Positions 17,756-24,481 of a stretch of 64,000 nucleotides of DNA are shown here, in pieces. The DNA is taken from positions 248,001 to 312,000 of the forward strand of contig CAWICB010000007.1 in assembly GCA_963834515.1 (NCBI GenBank). The letters run 5' to 3'. The DNA is from RYN-230 sp963834515 (GTDB lineage Bacteria > Actinomycetota > Actinomycetes > Streptosporangiales > Streptosporangiaceae). Under the pieces are notes generated by a model, which searched no databases, had not been told where the DNA came from, and saw nothing but the letters and a program-made list of their open reading frames with translations. The first letter of the stretch is position 1. The number at the start of each line of letters is the position of its first letter. The position numbers were made by a program, and so were the translations under genes.

Positions 17756-17786
17756 CCCGGTCAGCCAGAACGCCCGGGCCGGGTGC

Positions 17787-18464
17787 TCACCACCGCCGCG
17801 CGCGCGGCCGCCGGGGATGGGCCGGCCGGAGCGTGGGCCGGTGCGGCGGCCGCCGGCCTGCCGGCGGCGCCTGCTGGGCCGGGCCGCGGAACGCGGCCAC
17901 CAGCCGGGCCACCAGGGTGGCCAGGAACACCTGGCCGGTCAGCGCTTCCATGACCGCGAGGGCCCGGCCGGCGTTGCCCGCCGCGGTGAAGTCCCCGTAG
18001 CCGAGCGTGGTCAGCGTGGTGAAGCTGAAGTACTGGTACGTCTGCGTGCTGGCCACCTTGCCGTCGGCGAAGAACGGGGCGCTGGCCAGGTGGTCGATCC
18101 CGGCGTAGATGGCCGCGAACATCAGGCCGATGATGAGGTAGGCGCTCAGCGCGCCGTAGATGCTCTGCAGCGTGACGACCGGGCGGGCCAGCACGCGGCG
18201 CACGATGAGCCCCGCGGTGACCAGCAGCATCAGTGCTTTCCACAGGTCGGCGGCGGCGGCCCCGTCCGGGGTGCCGGTCAGGTCGGCCGCCAGCGCCGCC
18301 ACGCAGCCGAGCGCGGCTACTCCGCCGGCCACTGCGGGCCACGGCGGCGTGAGCCGCGACGTGCGCAGGGCGAGCAGCAGGACCACCACGAACAGCAGGA
18401 TCTGCAGGTTGACGGTCAGCTTCGCGTTGCTGAACGCGGACAGCAGGTAGGTCGCGATGAGCAC
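17787..18464 (-). CDS. Two-pore-helix potassium channel
   Basis: The 225-residue protein has several N-terminal hydrophobic helices and a C-terminal Ion_trans_2 module. Its pore loop reads FSFTTLTTLGYGDFT, where TLGYGD is the K+ selectivity filter. The cytoplasmic tail is short and Pro/Arg-rich, with no RCK domain. The only canonical in-frame start is the GTG at 18464. The frame stays open for about 45 more codons, back to the stop of the DUF1269 gene, and contains GRYGLLLL immediately before the GTG, typical of these channels. The annotated start may therefore be too short or the true start lost. Confidence 0.85.
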   Translation of the reverse strand: MLIATYLLSAFSNAKLTVNLQILLFVVVLLLALRTSRLTPPWPAVAGGVAALGCVAALAADLTGTPDGAAAADLWKALMLLVTAGLIVRRVLARPVVTLQSIYGALSAYLIIGLMFAAIYAGIDHLASAPFFADGKVASTQTYQYFSFTTLTTLGYGDFTAAGNAGRALAVMEALTGQVFLATLVARLVAAFRGPAQQAPPAGRRPPHRPTLRPAHPRRPRARRW

Positions 18465-18599
18465 GAGCAGCAGCAGGCCGTACCGGCCCCCGGTACCGGG
18501 CCGGCCTGGCCGCGCATGCTGCGCCGGGCCGGTGGCTGTGCCTGCGCCATCCCTGGCCCGGCCCGGTGCCCGTCTGGTGACGAAGCTGGTGACCGCGGG

Positions 18600-19094
18600 C
18601 TAGGAAGCACTCCCGCCGTGCAGCGCCTCCTGGATCTCCTGCTCGTCCTGCTTGGACAGCGAGGTCTTCAGCACCGTGCCGCCGTACTTGCTCAGCCGCT
18701 CGAGCGCCTTGTCCGGGGTCACCTTCTCGACCATCAGGAACAGCGCCGAGGTACCGGGCGTGATCATGCCGCGGACCTGGTCCTGGAACTGCTGGTCGAT
18801 GCTGCTCTTGGCAATCTTGCCCATCAGTGCGCCCAGGCCGGCGCCGATGGCCAGGCCGAACACCGGGATGAAGAACAGCAGGCCGAACAGGAGCCCCCAG
18901 AACATGCCCCAGCTCGCCCCGGCGCCGACCGGGTGGTGGCTGGTATGCACGTGGTACTTGCCCTCGTTGTCGCGGACGATGACCGCGATCGCGTCCGGCT
19001 CGATGATCAGGTCCCGGGCCATGCCGCGGGCTTCTTCGGCGGCTTGCTCGGCAGTGCCCTCGTCCGGGTACCCGATCGCGATCAGGTCAGCCAT
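18600..19094 (-). CDS. DUF1269 membrane protein
   Basis: The 164-residue protein matches DUF1269: ADLIAIGYPDEGTAEQAAEE at the N-terminus, a central Gly-rich hydrophobic hairpin (GMFWGLLFGLLFFIPVFGLA then GAGLGALMG), and a C-terminal alpha/beta segment (GTSALFLMVEKVTPDKALE). The architecture, a ferredoxin-like soluble part with a membrane-insertable glycine zipper, is known from stress-associated actinobacterial proteins of undetermined function. It lies upstream of the K+ channel on the same strand. A CCACCC-N5-GGGTGA palindrome lies about 70 bp before its ATG. Confidence 0.88.
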   Translation of the reverse strand: MADLIAIGYPDEGTAEQAAEEARGMARDLIIEPDAIAVIVRDNEGKYHVHTSHHPVGAGASWGMFWGLLFGLLFFIPVFGLAIGAGLGALMGKIAKSSIDQQFQDQVRGMITPGTSALFLMVEKVTPDKALERLSKYGGTVLKTSLSKQDEQEIQEALHGGSAS

Positions 19095-19163
19095 GGATGC
19101 TCTCTTTCTGTGCTGAGGCCAGCAGGGATCGGTTCAGTCCATCAAGACCGGGCCGGTCCCGGC

Positions 19164-19180
19164 CCACCCGTGACGGGTGA
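19164..19180. promoter_or_regulatory. CCACCC-N5-GGGTGA palindrome upstream of the DUF1269 gene
   Basis: Half-sites at 19164-19169 and 19175-19180, spacer GTGAC, have the same 6-5-6 geometry as the TCATCC-N5-GGATGA sites. A weaker match (TCACCC-GTGAT-GAGTGG) follows at 19217-19233. Both are in the divergent gap between the DUF1269 gene and the small gene at 19299. Confidence 0.55.
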
Positions 19181-19298
19181 TAAGCACTGGGCCGGGTAAC
19201 CACACCAGGCCTAATTTCACCCGTGATGAGTGGGGTGCGGCGGCCGGTGACGCGGGAGCGTGGAACCGCACCACGTATCCCGACCTGCTGGGGGCTCC

Positions 19299-19544
19299 GT
19301 GACATCGCCGTATTACGAGATCCGGGTGGCCGGGGTCCTGCCGCCGGAGGCCCTGCTGGACTTCGAGCGGCTGACCGCCTCGGTGGAACCGGTGGAGACC
19401 GTAGTCCACGGACCGTTGCGGGATCAGGCCGCGCTGCACGGGCTGCTGGCCCGGCTGCAGACGTTCGGCGTGGAGGTCCTGGAGGTACGCCGGCTGCACG
19501 AGCAGGGGCCGCCGCCCGCAGCCGCTGACCAGCCCGATGGGTGA
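19299..19544 (+). CDS. Small conserved protein of unknown function
   Basis: The 81-residue protein starts at a GTG (VTSPYYEIRVAGVLPPE). It contains LDFERLTASVEPVETVVHGP and DQAALHGLLARLQTFGVEVL, a compact alpha/beta pattern I associate with small conserved actinobacterial proteins found next to LuxR-ATPases and stress genes. No catalytic motif, cysteine or membrane segment is seen. It is divergent from DUF1269, shares a palindrome-bearing promoter region with it, and is convergent with the MalT-like regulator. Function unknown. Confidence 0.65.
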   Translation: MTSPYYEIRVAGVLPPEALLDFERLTASVEPVETVVHGPLRDQAALHGLLARLQTFGVEVLEVRRLHEQGPPPAAADQPDG

Positions 19545-19558
19545 GCCCGGCGGGCCGG

Positions 19559-22249
19559 TCAGATCAGCTCCAGCTGCCTGGCCCGGCGCACCGCTTCACC
19601 GCGGTGCGCTACGGACAGCTTGCGGTAGATGCTCCGCAGATGGGTCTTGACGGTGTTCACCGAGATGTACATCTCGCCCGCGATCTCAACCGTGCTGAGC
19701 ATGCCGGCCAGGTGCTGCAGCACTTCACGCTCCCGGTCGCTGAGCGGCTCGATGACCGGCGGGGCCGGCTGGCCGGCCGGCTGCGGTGCCGGGGCGGCCA
19801 CCTGGGTCACGACGCCGGGCTCGAGCAGCTCACGGTAGGTGTGAGCCAGTTCCGGGTCGCTGCGCAGCACTGGCCGCAGCCAGCTCTTCTCCAGTGCGAA
19901 CGGGAGCCTGAGCTGCTCTGGGCGGGCCAGCCGCAGGGCCCGCTCCAGTGCCCGGCGGCCACGCGCCGCGTCGCCCGTCTCGTAGCTGAGCCGGGCCTCG
20001 ACCAGGCAGGCGGCCAGCCCGCCGTCGTCGGCGGCGGCCGCGCTCTCGTGCCCGGCGTCCAGCGCCTGCCGGGCGCCCTGGTGATCGCCGGCCAGCAGCA
20101 GGGCGTGGGCCAGGGCCACGGCGGCTGGACCCGGCAGCGAGCCGGCCCGGCCGGCCGCGATGACCGCGGCCTGCACGTCGCCAGCCGCGGCACAGGCCCG
20201 CGACCTGAGCAGCACCAGCCTGAGCTCCAGCCAGCGGGGCGGCCGCCAGCCCTGCGCGGCGCGCTGGATCATCTCCGCGGCCGCGGCCGCACGCCCCTGG
20301 GCCAGCCGGAGCTGCGCGGCCACCAGCCAGGCCAGCGCGCTGATCAGCCGGTCCGGATTGTCCCGCAGGGTGGCGTCGGCCAGCTTCAGCTGGCTGTGCG
20401 CCTGATGCAGCTGGGCGCGCTGCAGATGGACCGTGGCGGCGGCCACGGCGGCGGCCGGGCCGGGCCGCTCGGCCAGTTCGCCGCTGGCGCTCTCGGTGGC
20501 CGCGGCGGCTTCGGCGAGCAGCGCGGTGGCCGGGCCGAGCCGTCCCCGCAGGGCCTTGAGCAGGGCCAGGTGGCCAAGACAGTCGGCCCGCTCGTACGCG
20601 CTGTCCGGCGTGCAGGCAGCGGCCGCGCCGGCCGCGAAACTGGCCACCGCGTCGTCCAGGTGGTCCGACCAGAGTTCCACGATGCCGTGGCCCGCCAGGA
20701 CCTGGGCCCGGATGCCGGGATGCTGGGCCAGCTGGCCCGCGGGCAGCCCGCGGAGCAGCGTGCCGGCCCGGTCCACGGACCGCGCCGCGGCGTCGAAGTC
20801 ACCGGTCTGCCGGGCCCAGGCCAGCCGGGTCAGCGCCGCGGCCAGCCGGCTGGGCAGCTCCGCCCCGGCGGGCAGCCGGCCCAGCCCGGTCTCGGCCGCG
20901 GCCAGTGACGAGTCGCACAGGTCCCGGGCGCCGTCGGCCAGTTCCAGCGCGGCCGTCATGAGCAGCTGCTGCGGCGGGGCCGGGGCCGGGGGCCGGGGCA
21001 TCCGGCGGAACACTTCGGCCAGCGAGTGATCGCGGCGCGGCTCGATGAGCTGGCCGATGGCCAGCTCGTCCAGGATGATCCCGGCCGCCAGCGGCCAGTC
21101 CCCGGCCTCGGCCGCATGCTGCACCGCTTCGGCCAGCCGCCCGCGCCGCTGGTACCAGCGGGCCGCCTGCCGGTGCAGGCCGGGCAGCCGGTCCCGGCAG
21201 TCGCTGCGCAGCTTGAGCCGCAGCACGGCGGCGAACAGCGAGTGATAGCGGTACCAGCCGTGCCCCAGTGGCTGCACGAAGGCGTTGGCCCGGGCCAGTG
21301 CGTTCAGCGTGTCGGCGGCGTGCGGGTCGCCAGTGAGCTCGGTGGCCAGGTCGGTGCTCACGGAGTCCAGGATGCTGGTCCGGAGCAGCAGGTTGCGCAC
21401 CGTAGCGGGCTGGGCGTTGAGCACCTCGTCAACCAGGTAGCTGGTGACCGCGCTGTCCTCGGCCTCCAGTTCCTTGACGAACTGCTCCGGGTCGGGATGG
21501 CCGTCCAGGGAGAGGGCGGCCAGCCGCAGCCCGGCCGCCCAGCCCTCGGTCCGCTCGGTCAGCCGCTGCACGGCCGCCGGGGACATGCTGATGTCGTGAT
21601 GGGACAGCAGCAGGCCGGACTCTGGCATGCTGAAAGCCAGGTCACTGGCCCGGATCTCGGTCAGCTCGCCGGCCAGCCGGTACCGGTGCAGCGGCAGCAG
21701 CGGGTCCATCCGCGAGGAGATCACCAGGTGCAGCGCCGGGCGGGCGTAGCCCAGCACGTATCCGACGCCGTCCAGGATGGCCGGCTCGGTGACCAGGTGG
21801 AAATCGTCCAGGACCAGGACCACGGGAGCGTCCTGCGCGGCCAGCACCGAGGCCAGGTGGAGCAGGAAGTCGTGATCGACGGCATCGCGGGCCGGCCCCG
21901 GCACGACCCGTGGCACCGCGATACCGGACCGCCGCAGCGCCGCCACCACGTACGACCAGAAGACTTTTGGCCGGTTGTCGTACCGGTCGAGGGTGATCCA
22001 GGCCACCCGGCCCGGGCCGGCCACCCCGGCGGCCCACGAGGCCAGCGCCATCGTCTTGCCCGCTCCCGGTGGCCCGGTCAGGATGGTCAGCGGGCCACGT
22101 GCGCCCTGCGTGATCAGCTTGTCGATCCGCGGCCGCCCCACCACCCAGCCCGGCAACGCCAGCCTGATGATCTTGGACATCAGGACCGGGTCCTCGGCCG
22201 GCGTGGTGACCGGACGGATGGATGCGGGCACCTGGGTACGCAACGCCAT
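19559..22249 (-). CDS. MalT-like ATPase-LuxR transcriptional activator
   Basis: The 896-residue protein is a full MalT/LAL-type regulator. It has a P-loop GPPGAGKT (59-66), the AWITLDRYDNRPKVFWSYV segment typical of MalT NTPase domains, Walker B VVLVLDDFHLV, the SRMDPLLPLHRYRLAGEL arginine region, a long TPR-like sensor domain, and a C-terminal LuxR HTH (LSDREREVLQHLAGMLSTVE, then NTVKTHLRSIYRKL). MalT is activated by ATP and a small inducer and binds boxes with a GGA(T/G)GA core. The gene lies at the centre of a cluster whose gaps carry GGATGA or GGGTGA palindromes, including its own upstream region, so it is the leading candidate regulator. The inducer is unknown. Confidence 0.92.
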   Translation of the reverse strand: MALRTQVPASIRPVTTPAEDPVLMSKIIRLALPGWVVGRPRIDKLITQGARGPLTILTGPPGAGKTMALASWAAGVAGPGRVAWITLDRYDNRPKVFWSYVVAALRRSGIAVPRVVPGPARDAVDHDFLLHLASVLAAQDAPVVLVLDDFHLVTEPAILDGVGYVLGYARPALHLVISSRMDPLLPLHRYRLAGELTEIRASDLAFSMPESGLLLSHHDISMSPAAVQRLTERTEGWAAGLRLAALSLDGHPDPEQFVKELEAEDSAVTSYLVDEVLNAQPATVRNLLLRTSILDSVSTDLATELTGDPHAADTLNALARANAFVQPLGHGWYRYHSLFAAVLRLKLRSDCRDRLPGLHRQAARWYQRRGRLAEAVQHAAEAGDWPLAAGIILDELAIGQLIEPRRDHSLAEVFRRMPRPPAPAPPQQLLMTAALELADGARDLCDSSLAAAETGLGRLPAGAELPSRLAAALTRLAWARQTGDFDAAARSVDRAGTLLRGLPAGQLAQHPGIRAQVLAGHGIVELWSDHLDDAVASFAAGAAAACTPDSAYERADCLGHLALLKALRGRLGPATALLAEAAAATESASGELAERPGPAAAVAAATVHLQRAQLHQAHSQLKLADATLRDNPDRLISALAWLVAAQLRLAQGRAAAAAEMIQRAAQGWRPPRWLELRLVLLRSRACAAAGDVQAAVIAAGRAGSLPGPAAVALAHALLLAGDHQGARQALDAGHESAAAADDGGLAACLVEARLSYETGDAARGRRALERALRLARPEQLRLPFALEKSWLRPVLRSDPELAHTYRELLEPGVVTQVAAPAPQPAGQPAPPVIEPLSDREREVLQHLAGMLSTVEIAGEMYISVNTVKTHLRSIYRKLSVAHRGEAVRRARQLELI

Positions 22250-22313
22250 TGGCCACCTCTAGCCTGGGCGGGCGTCCCCTTGGCTGCACGGCCAGCCCGC
22301 CTGCATCCTTTCT

Positions 22314-22330
22314 TCCCCCGTGGCGGGTGA
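22314..22330. promoter_or_regulatory. TCCCCC-N5-GGGTGA site upstream of the MalT-like gene
   Basis: Half-sites at 22314-22319 and 22325-22330, spacer GTGGC, 65-81 bp upstream of the regulator's ATG. The geometry matches the other 6-5-6 sites, and the second half-site also pairs with TCACCC at 22338-22343. Autoregulation is a plausible reading. Confidence 0.5.
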
Positions 22331-22351
22331 GATGTCATCACCCGGGCTGAA

Positions 22352-22367
22352 TCTCACCAGGGTGAGA
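22352..22367. promoter_or_regulatory. TCTCACC/GGTGAGA inverted repeat
   Basis: Perfect 7-bp arms at 22352-22358 and 22361-22367 with a 2-bp spacer (AG). It lies between the MalT-like gene start and the gadB remnant stop. It may be an operator for the former or a short hairpin ending the latter. Confidence 0.5.
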
Positions 22368-22390
22368 CAAATCGCCCAGGGCGGCCGGGT

Positions 22391-22754
22391 CTAGTCGTGG
22401 AAGCTGGTCGCGCTCTGCTGGTCGCGGACCGGCGCGGGCTGCTTCTCCAGCCGGGGAAGCTGCCGTTTCGGCTCATGAATGAGCAGGTCAGCCATGTCGT
22501 GCGTGAAGTCCCGCTCGACCACCACCCCGGAGCGCGGCCAGGTCCTGCCGGTTCTTCAGGAACGTGTAGGCAGGCATCAGCCAGCCACGCTCGCGCATCG
22601 GGCCGGGAGAAGTTGAGCGCGAACCTCCGGGGGTATCTCGGTCTCGCGCAGCGTGTGCCGGGGGATGCGGCCCGGCTCCATGCCGAACAGCGGAGCGCAG
22701 CGCCGGCCCCTGAACTGCCCGGCTCGCGGGCGCCTTGGGGTGTTTGAGGGCCAC
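22391..22754 (-). pseudogene. gadB: Glutamate decarboxylase remnant (both ends, no catalytic core)
   Basis: Reading across the three minus-strand frames gives the two ends of a glutamate decarboxylase. The N-terminal part is PLFGMEPGRIPRHTLRETEI then PPEVRAQLL. The C-terminal part is MRERGWLMPAYTFLKNRQDL followed, in a third frame, by VVVERDFTHDMADLLIHEPK and a tail ending SFHD. The several hundred residues of PLP domain between, including the lysine, are gone, and at least two frame shifts remain. GadB consumes cytoplasmic protons by converting glutamate to GABA. Its location beside HdeD-like, antiporter and K+ channel genes supports an original acid-stress role. Confidence 0.7.
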
Positions 22755-22876
22755 GCTCAGGGCTCCGTCCGCAGCTAGGCTTCCGTCCGTGACCGGGCGG
22801 ACTGCTCGGGTTCAGGACTGGCCGGGGCCAGGGCTGTTCCTGCTGCCGAGTCAATCCCGCGCCGCCCGCCCGGGCC

Positions 22877-22893
22877 TCATCCATGGCGGATGA
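22877..22893. promoter_or_regulatory. TCATCC-N5-GGATGA palindrome, site 1 of the gadB/RDD gap
   Basis: Perfect arms at 22877-22882 and 22888-22893, spacer ATGGC, 123 bp upstream of the gadB remnant start. Confidence 0.75.
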
Positions 22894-23014
22894 ACCAGCC
22901 CCGGGGGGCCGGCGCCCGCCGCCCCTCCGGGTTCTGCCGTCTGGCGCGGCCGGGCCGGGAGAACCGGGAACGTTCGGGCCGCGCCGGGACGGCCGCCCAG
23001 CCCGCTGACCGGCA

Positions 23015-23031
23015 TCATCCACGGCGGATGA
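23015..23031. promoter_or_regulatory. TCATCC-N5-GGATGA palindrome, site 2 of the gadB/RDD gap
   Basis: Perfect arms at 23015-23020 and 23026-23031, spacer ACGGC, 36 bp before the GTG start of the nonapeptide-repeat gene. It would overlap or abut the promoter core. Confidence 0.75.
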
Positions 23032-23066
23032 TTCTGCGGGCCCGGTGCGCGGGAATACTCAGGAAC

Positions 23067-23684
23067 GTGAATCCGCGGGACCGGCTCCGGCTGGCAGGCA
23101 AGCGGATGGCCGACCCGGCGGAGGCGCTCGCCCAGGACGTCGCGGGCCGGGCCGTCCCCCTGGTGGTCAACGCGCTCGACGTCAACGCGCTGCTGGCGCG
23201 CGTCGATCTGAACACCGTGCTGAGCCAGGTCGATGTCGCCGCGCTGCTGGCCCGGGTGGACGTGAACGCCGTGCTGGCCCAGGTGGACGTCAACAAGCTG
23301 GTCGGCCGGGTCGACGTGGATGCGCTGCTCGCCCACGTGGACGTGAACCGGCTGCTGGCCCACGTCGACGTGAACGCGCTGCTGGCCCGGGTGGACGTGG
23401 CCGCGATCGTCGATCGCGTGGACGTCAACCACGTGGTGCAGGAGGTGAACCTCAACCAGGTGCTGCAGCAGGTGAACGTGGACGCGCTGGTCGCGGAGAC
23501 CGATCTCGGGGCGATCATCGCCCAGTCGACCGGCGGCATGGCCACCGAAGCGCTGGACGCGGTGCGCAGCACGACGGTGGGACTGGATCAGTTCATCGAC
23601 CGCTGGGTGGCCCGGCTCACCCGGCGCAAGCAGCCGTGGCCGGCCGCACCCCCCGCGCTGCGCACGGTCCAGGCCGGGCCATGA
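23067..23684 (+). CDS. Nonapeptide-repeat protein paired with RDD membrane protein
   Basis: The 205-residue product contains 13 tandem 9-residue units at 23178-23528 with consensus DVNALLARV (variants DVDALLAHV, DVAAIVDRV, NLNQVLQQV). The strict pattern is Asp/Asn-Val/Leu at positions 1-2 and aliphatic residues at 5, 6 and 9. The flanks are basic at the N-terminus (NPRDRLRLAGKRMAD) and helical, basic at the C-terminus (LDQFIDRWVARLTRRKQPWP). Such repeats occur in actinobacteria next to, or fused with, RDD domains; no function is established. The stop overlaps the RDD start (ATGA), implying coupling and probably a complex. The start is the GTG at 23067 or the ATG at 23107. Confidence 0.78.
   Translation: MNPRDRLRLAGKRMADPAEALAQDVAGRAVPLVVNALDVNALLARVDLNTVLSQVDVAALLARVDVNAVLAQVDVNKLVGRVDVDALLAHVDVNRLLAHVDVNALLARVDVAAIVDRVDVNHVVQEVNLNQVLQQVNVDALVAETDLGAIIAQSTGGMATEALDAVRSTTVGLDQFIDRWVARLTRRKQPWPAAPPALRTVQAGP
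23178..23528 (+). repeat. 13 x 27-bp coding repeat (9 residues each)
   Basis: The DNA period is exactly 27 bp. Copies vary at synonymous and conservative positions, so selection on the peptide rather than recent DNA amplification maintains it. Confidence 0.8.
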
Positions 23685-24367
23685 TGCCCCGGCCGGACAC
23701 CGCGGACGCGGTGAGCGCGCAGGGGAATTACGCGGGCGCGGTGTCCCGGTTCCTGGCTTATGCCGTGGACCTCGGGGTCAGCACGGCCGTGTTCACCCTG
23801 GCCCTGGCCGGGGTCGGCTTCGTGGTGCACGTAATCACGAACAAGCCGACGTCCTGGAACCGGTCGGACCCGATCGTCATCGCGCTGTTCGTGGTCTGGC
23901 AGTTTGTGTACTTCGGCTACTCCTGGGCGGTGGCCAGCCGGAGCTTCGGCATGTACGTGCTCGGCTTGCGGGTGGTCCGGGCCGACGGCACCGAGATCGC
24001 CCCCCGGGCGGGCGTCATCCGCGCGCTGGTGTTCCCGCTCAGCTTCCTGCTGCTCGGCCTGGGCTTCCTCGGCATCCTGGTCCAGCACGAGCGCCGCGCC
24101 CTGCACGACCTGATCGCCGGCACCACGGTCATCTACTCCTGGAACGCCCGGGCGGCCCGGCTGCACTTCCTGGCCCGCGAGGGTGAGACCGGGGCCCTTG
24201 GCCCGCGGCACCCAGACGCGGGCGGGCGGGCGGCCGATGACGGCGCTGTGCCCGATGGTGCTGCGGCTGGCGGGGCTGGTACTGGCGGGGTGGCGCTCGA
24301 CGGCCAGGCCCGGCCGGCCCAGGCCGCCCAGCTCCCCGGCCGGGGCCCAGGCACCCCCAGGCCGTAG
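23681..24367 (+). CDS. RDD family membrane protein
   Basis: The 228-residue protein has the RDD signature region (YAGAVSRFLAYAVDLGVSTA, with the conserved Arg and Asp), three to four transmembrane helices, and the second RDD block SFGMYVLGLRVVRADG plus HERRALHDLIAGTTVIYSWN. RDD proteins are small transporters or channels, some implicated in Na+(Li+,K+)/H+ exchange or membrane-stress responses. The acidic, Gly/Ala-rich tail after residue about 170 looks disordered. Its ATG overlaps the TGA of the nonapeptide-repeat gene. Confidence 0.88.
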   Translation: MMPRPDTADAVSAQGNYAGAVSRFLAYAVDLGVSTAVFTLALAGVGFVVHVITNKPTSWNRSDPIVIALFVVWQFVYFGYSWAVASRSFGMYVLGLRVVRADGTEIAPRAGVIRALVFPLSFLLLGLGFLGILVQHERRALHDLIAGTTVIYSWNARAARLHFLAREGETGALGPRHPDAGGRAADDGAVPDGAAAGGAGTGGVALDGQARPAQAAQLPGRGPGTPRP

Positions 24368-24434
24368 CTGCCGCAGGCCGGCCAGCCCAGATCTCCAGTC
24401 CCTTTTTTCGTGGTATCCAGCACCCATGAATTAA

Positions 24435-24464
24435 ATTACGTGGCACGATTGCTGCACGCGTAAT
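24435..24464. promoter_or_regulatory. ATTACG-N18-CGTAAT inverted repeat in AT-rich promoter
   Basis: Perfect 6-bp arms at 24435-24440 and 24459-24464 in an unusually AT-rich stretch just before the GGAGGTGA ribosome site of the zinc-finger/DUF3887 gene. Its overlap with the expected -10 region suggests a repressor operator, possibly autoregulatory. Confidence 0.45.
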
Positions 24465-24481
24465 AGTGCTGGAGGTGACCC

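Larger units (their letters stand above)
22755..23066. other. Divergent gap between gadB remnant and repeat/RDD operon
   Basis: About 310 bp without a gene. It holds two perfect TCATCC-N5-GGATGA palindromes (22877-22893 and 23015-23031) and is otherwise GC-rich and unremarkable. The arrangement mirrors the antiporter/GAP divergent gap. Confidence 0.6.
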
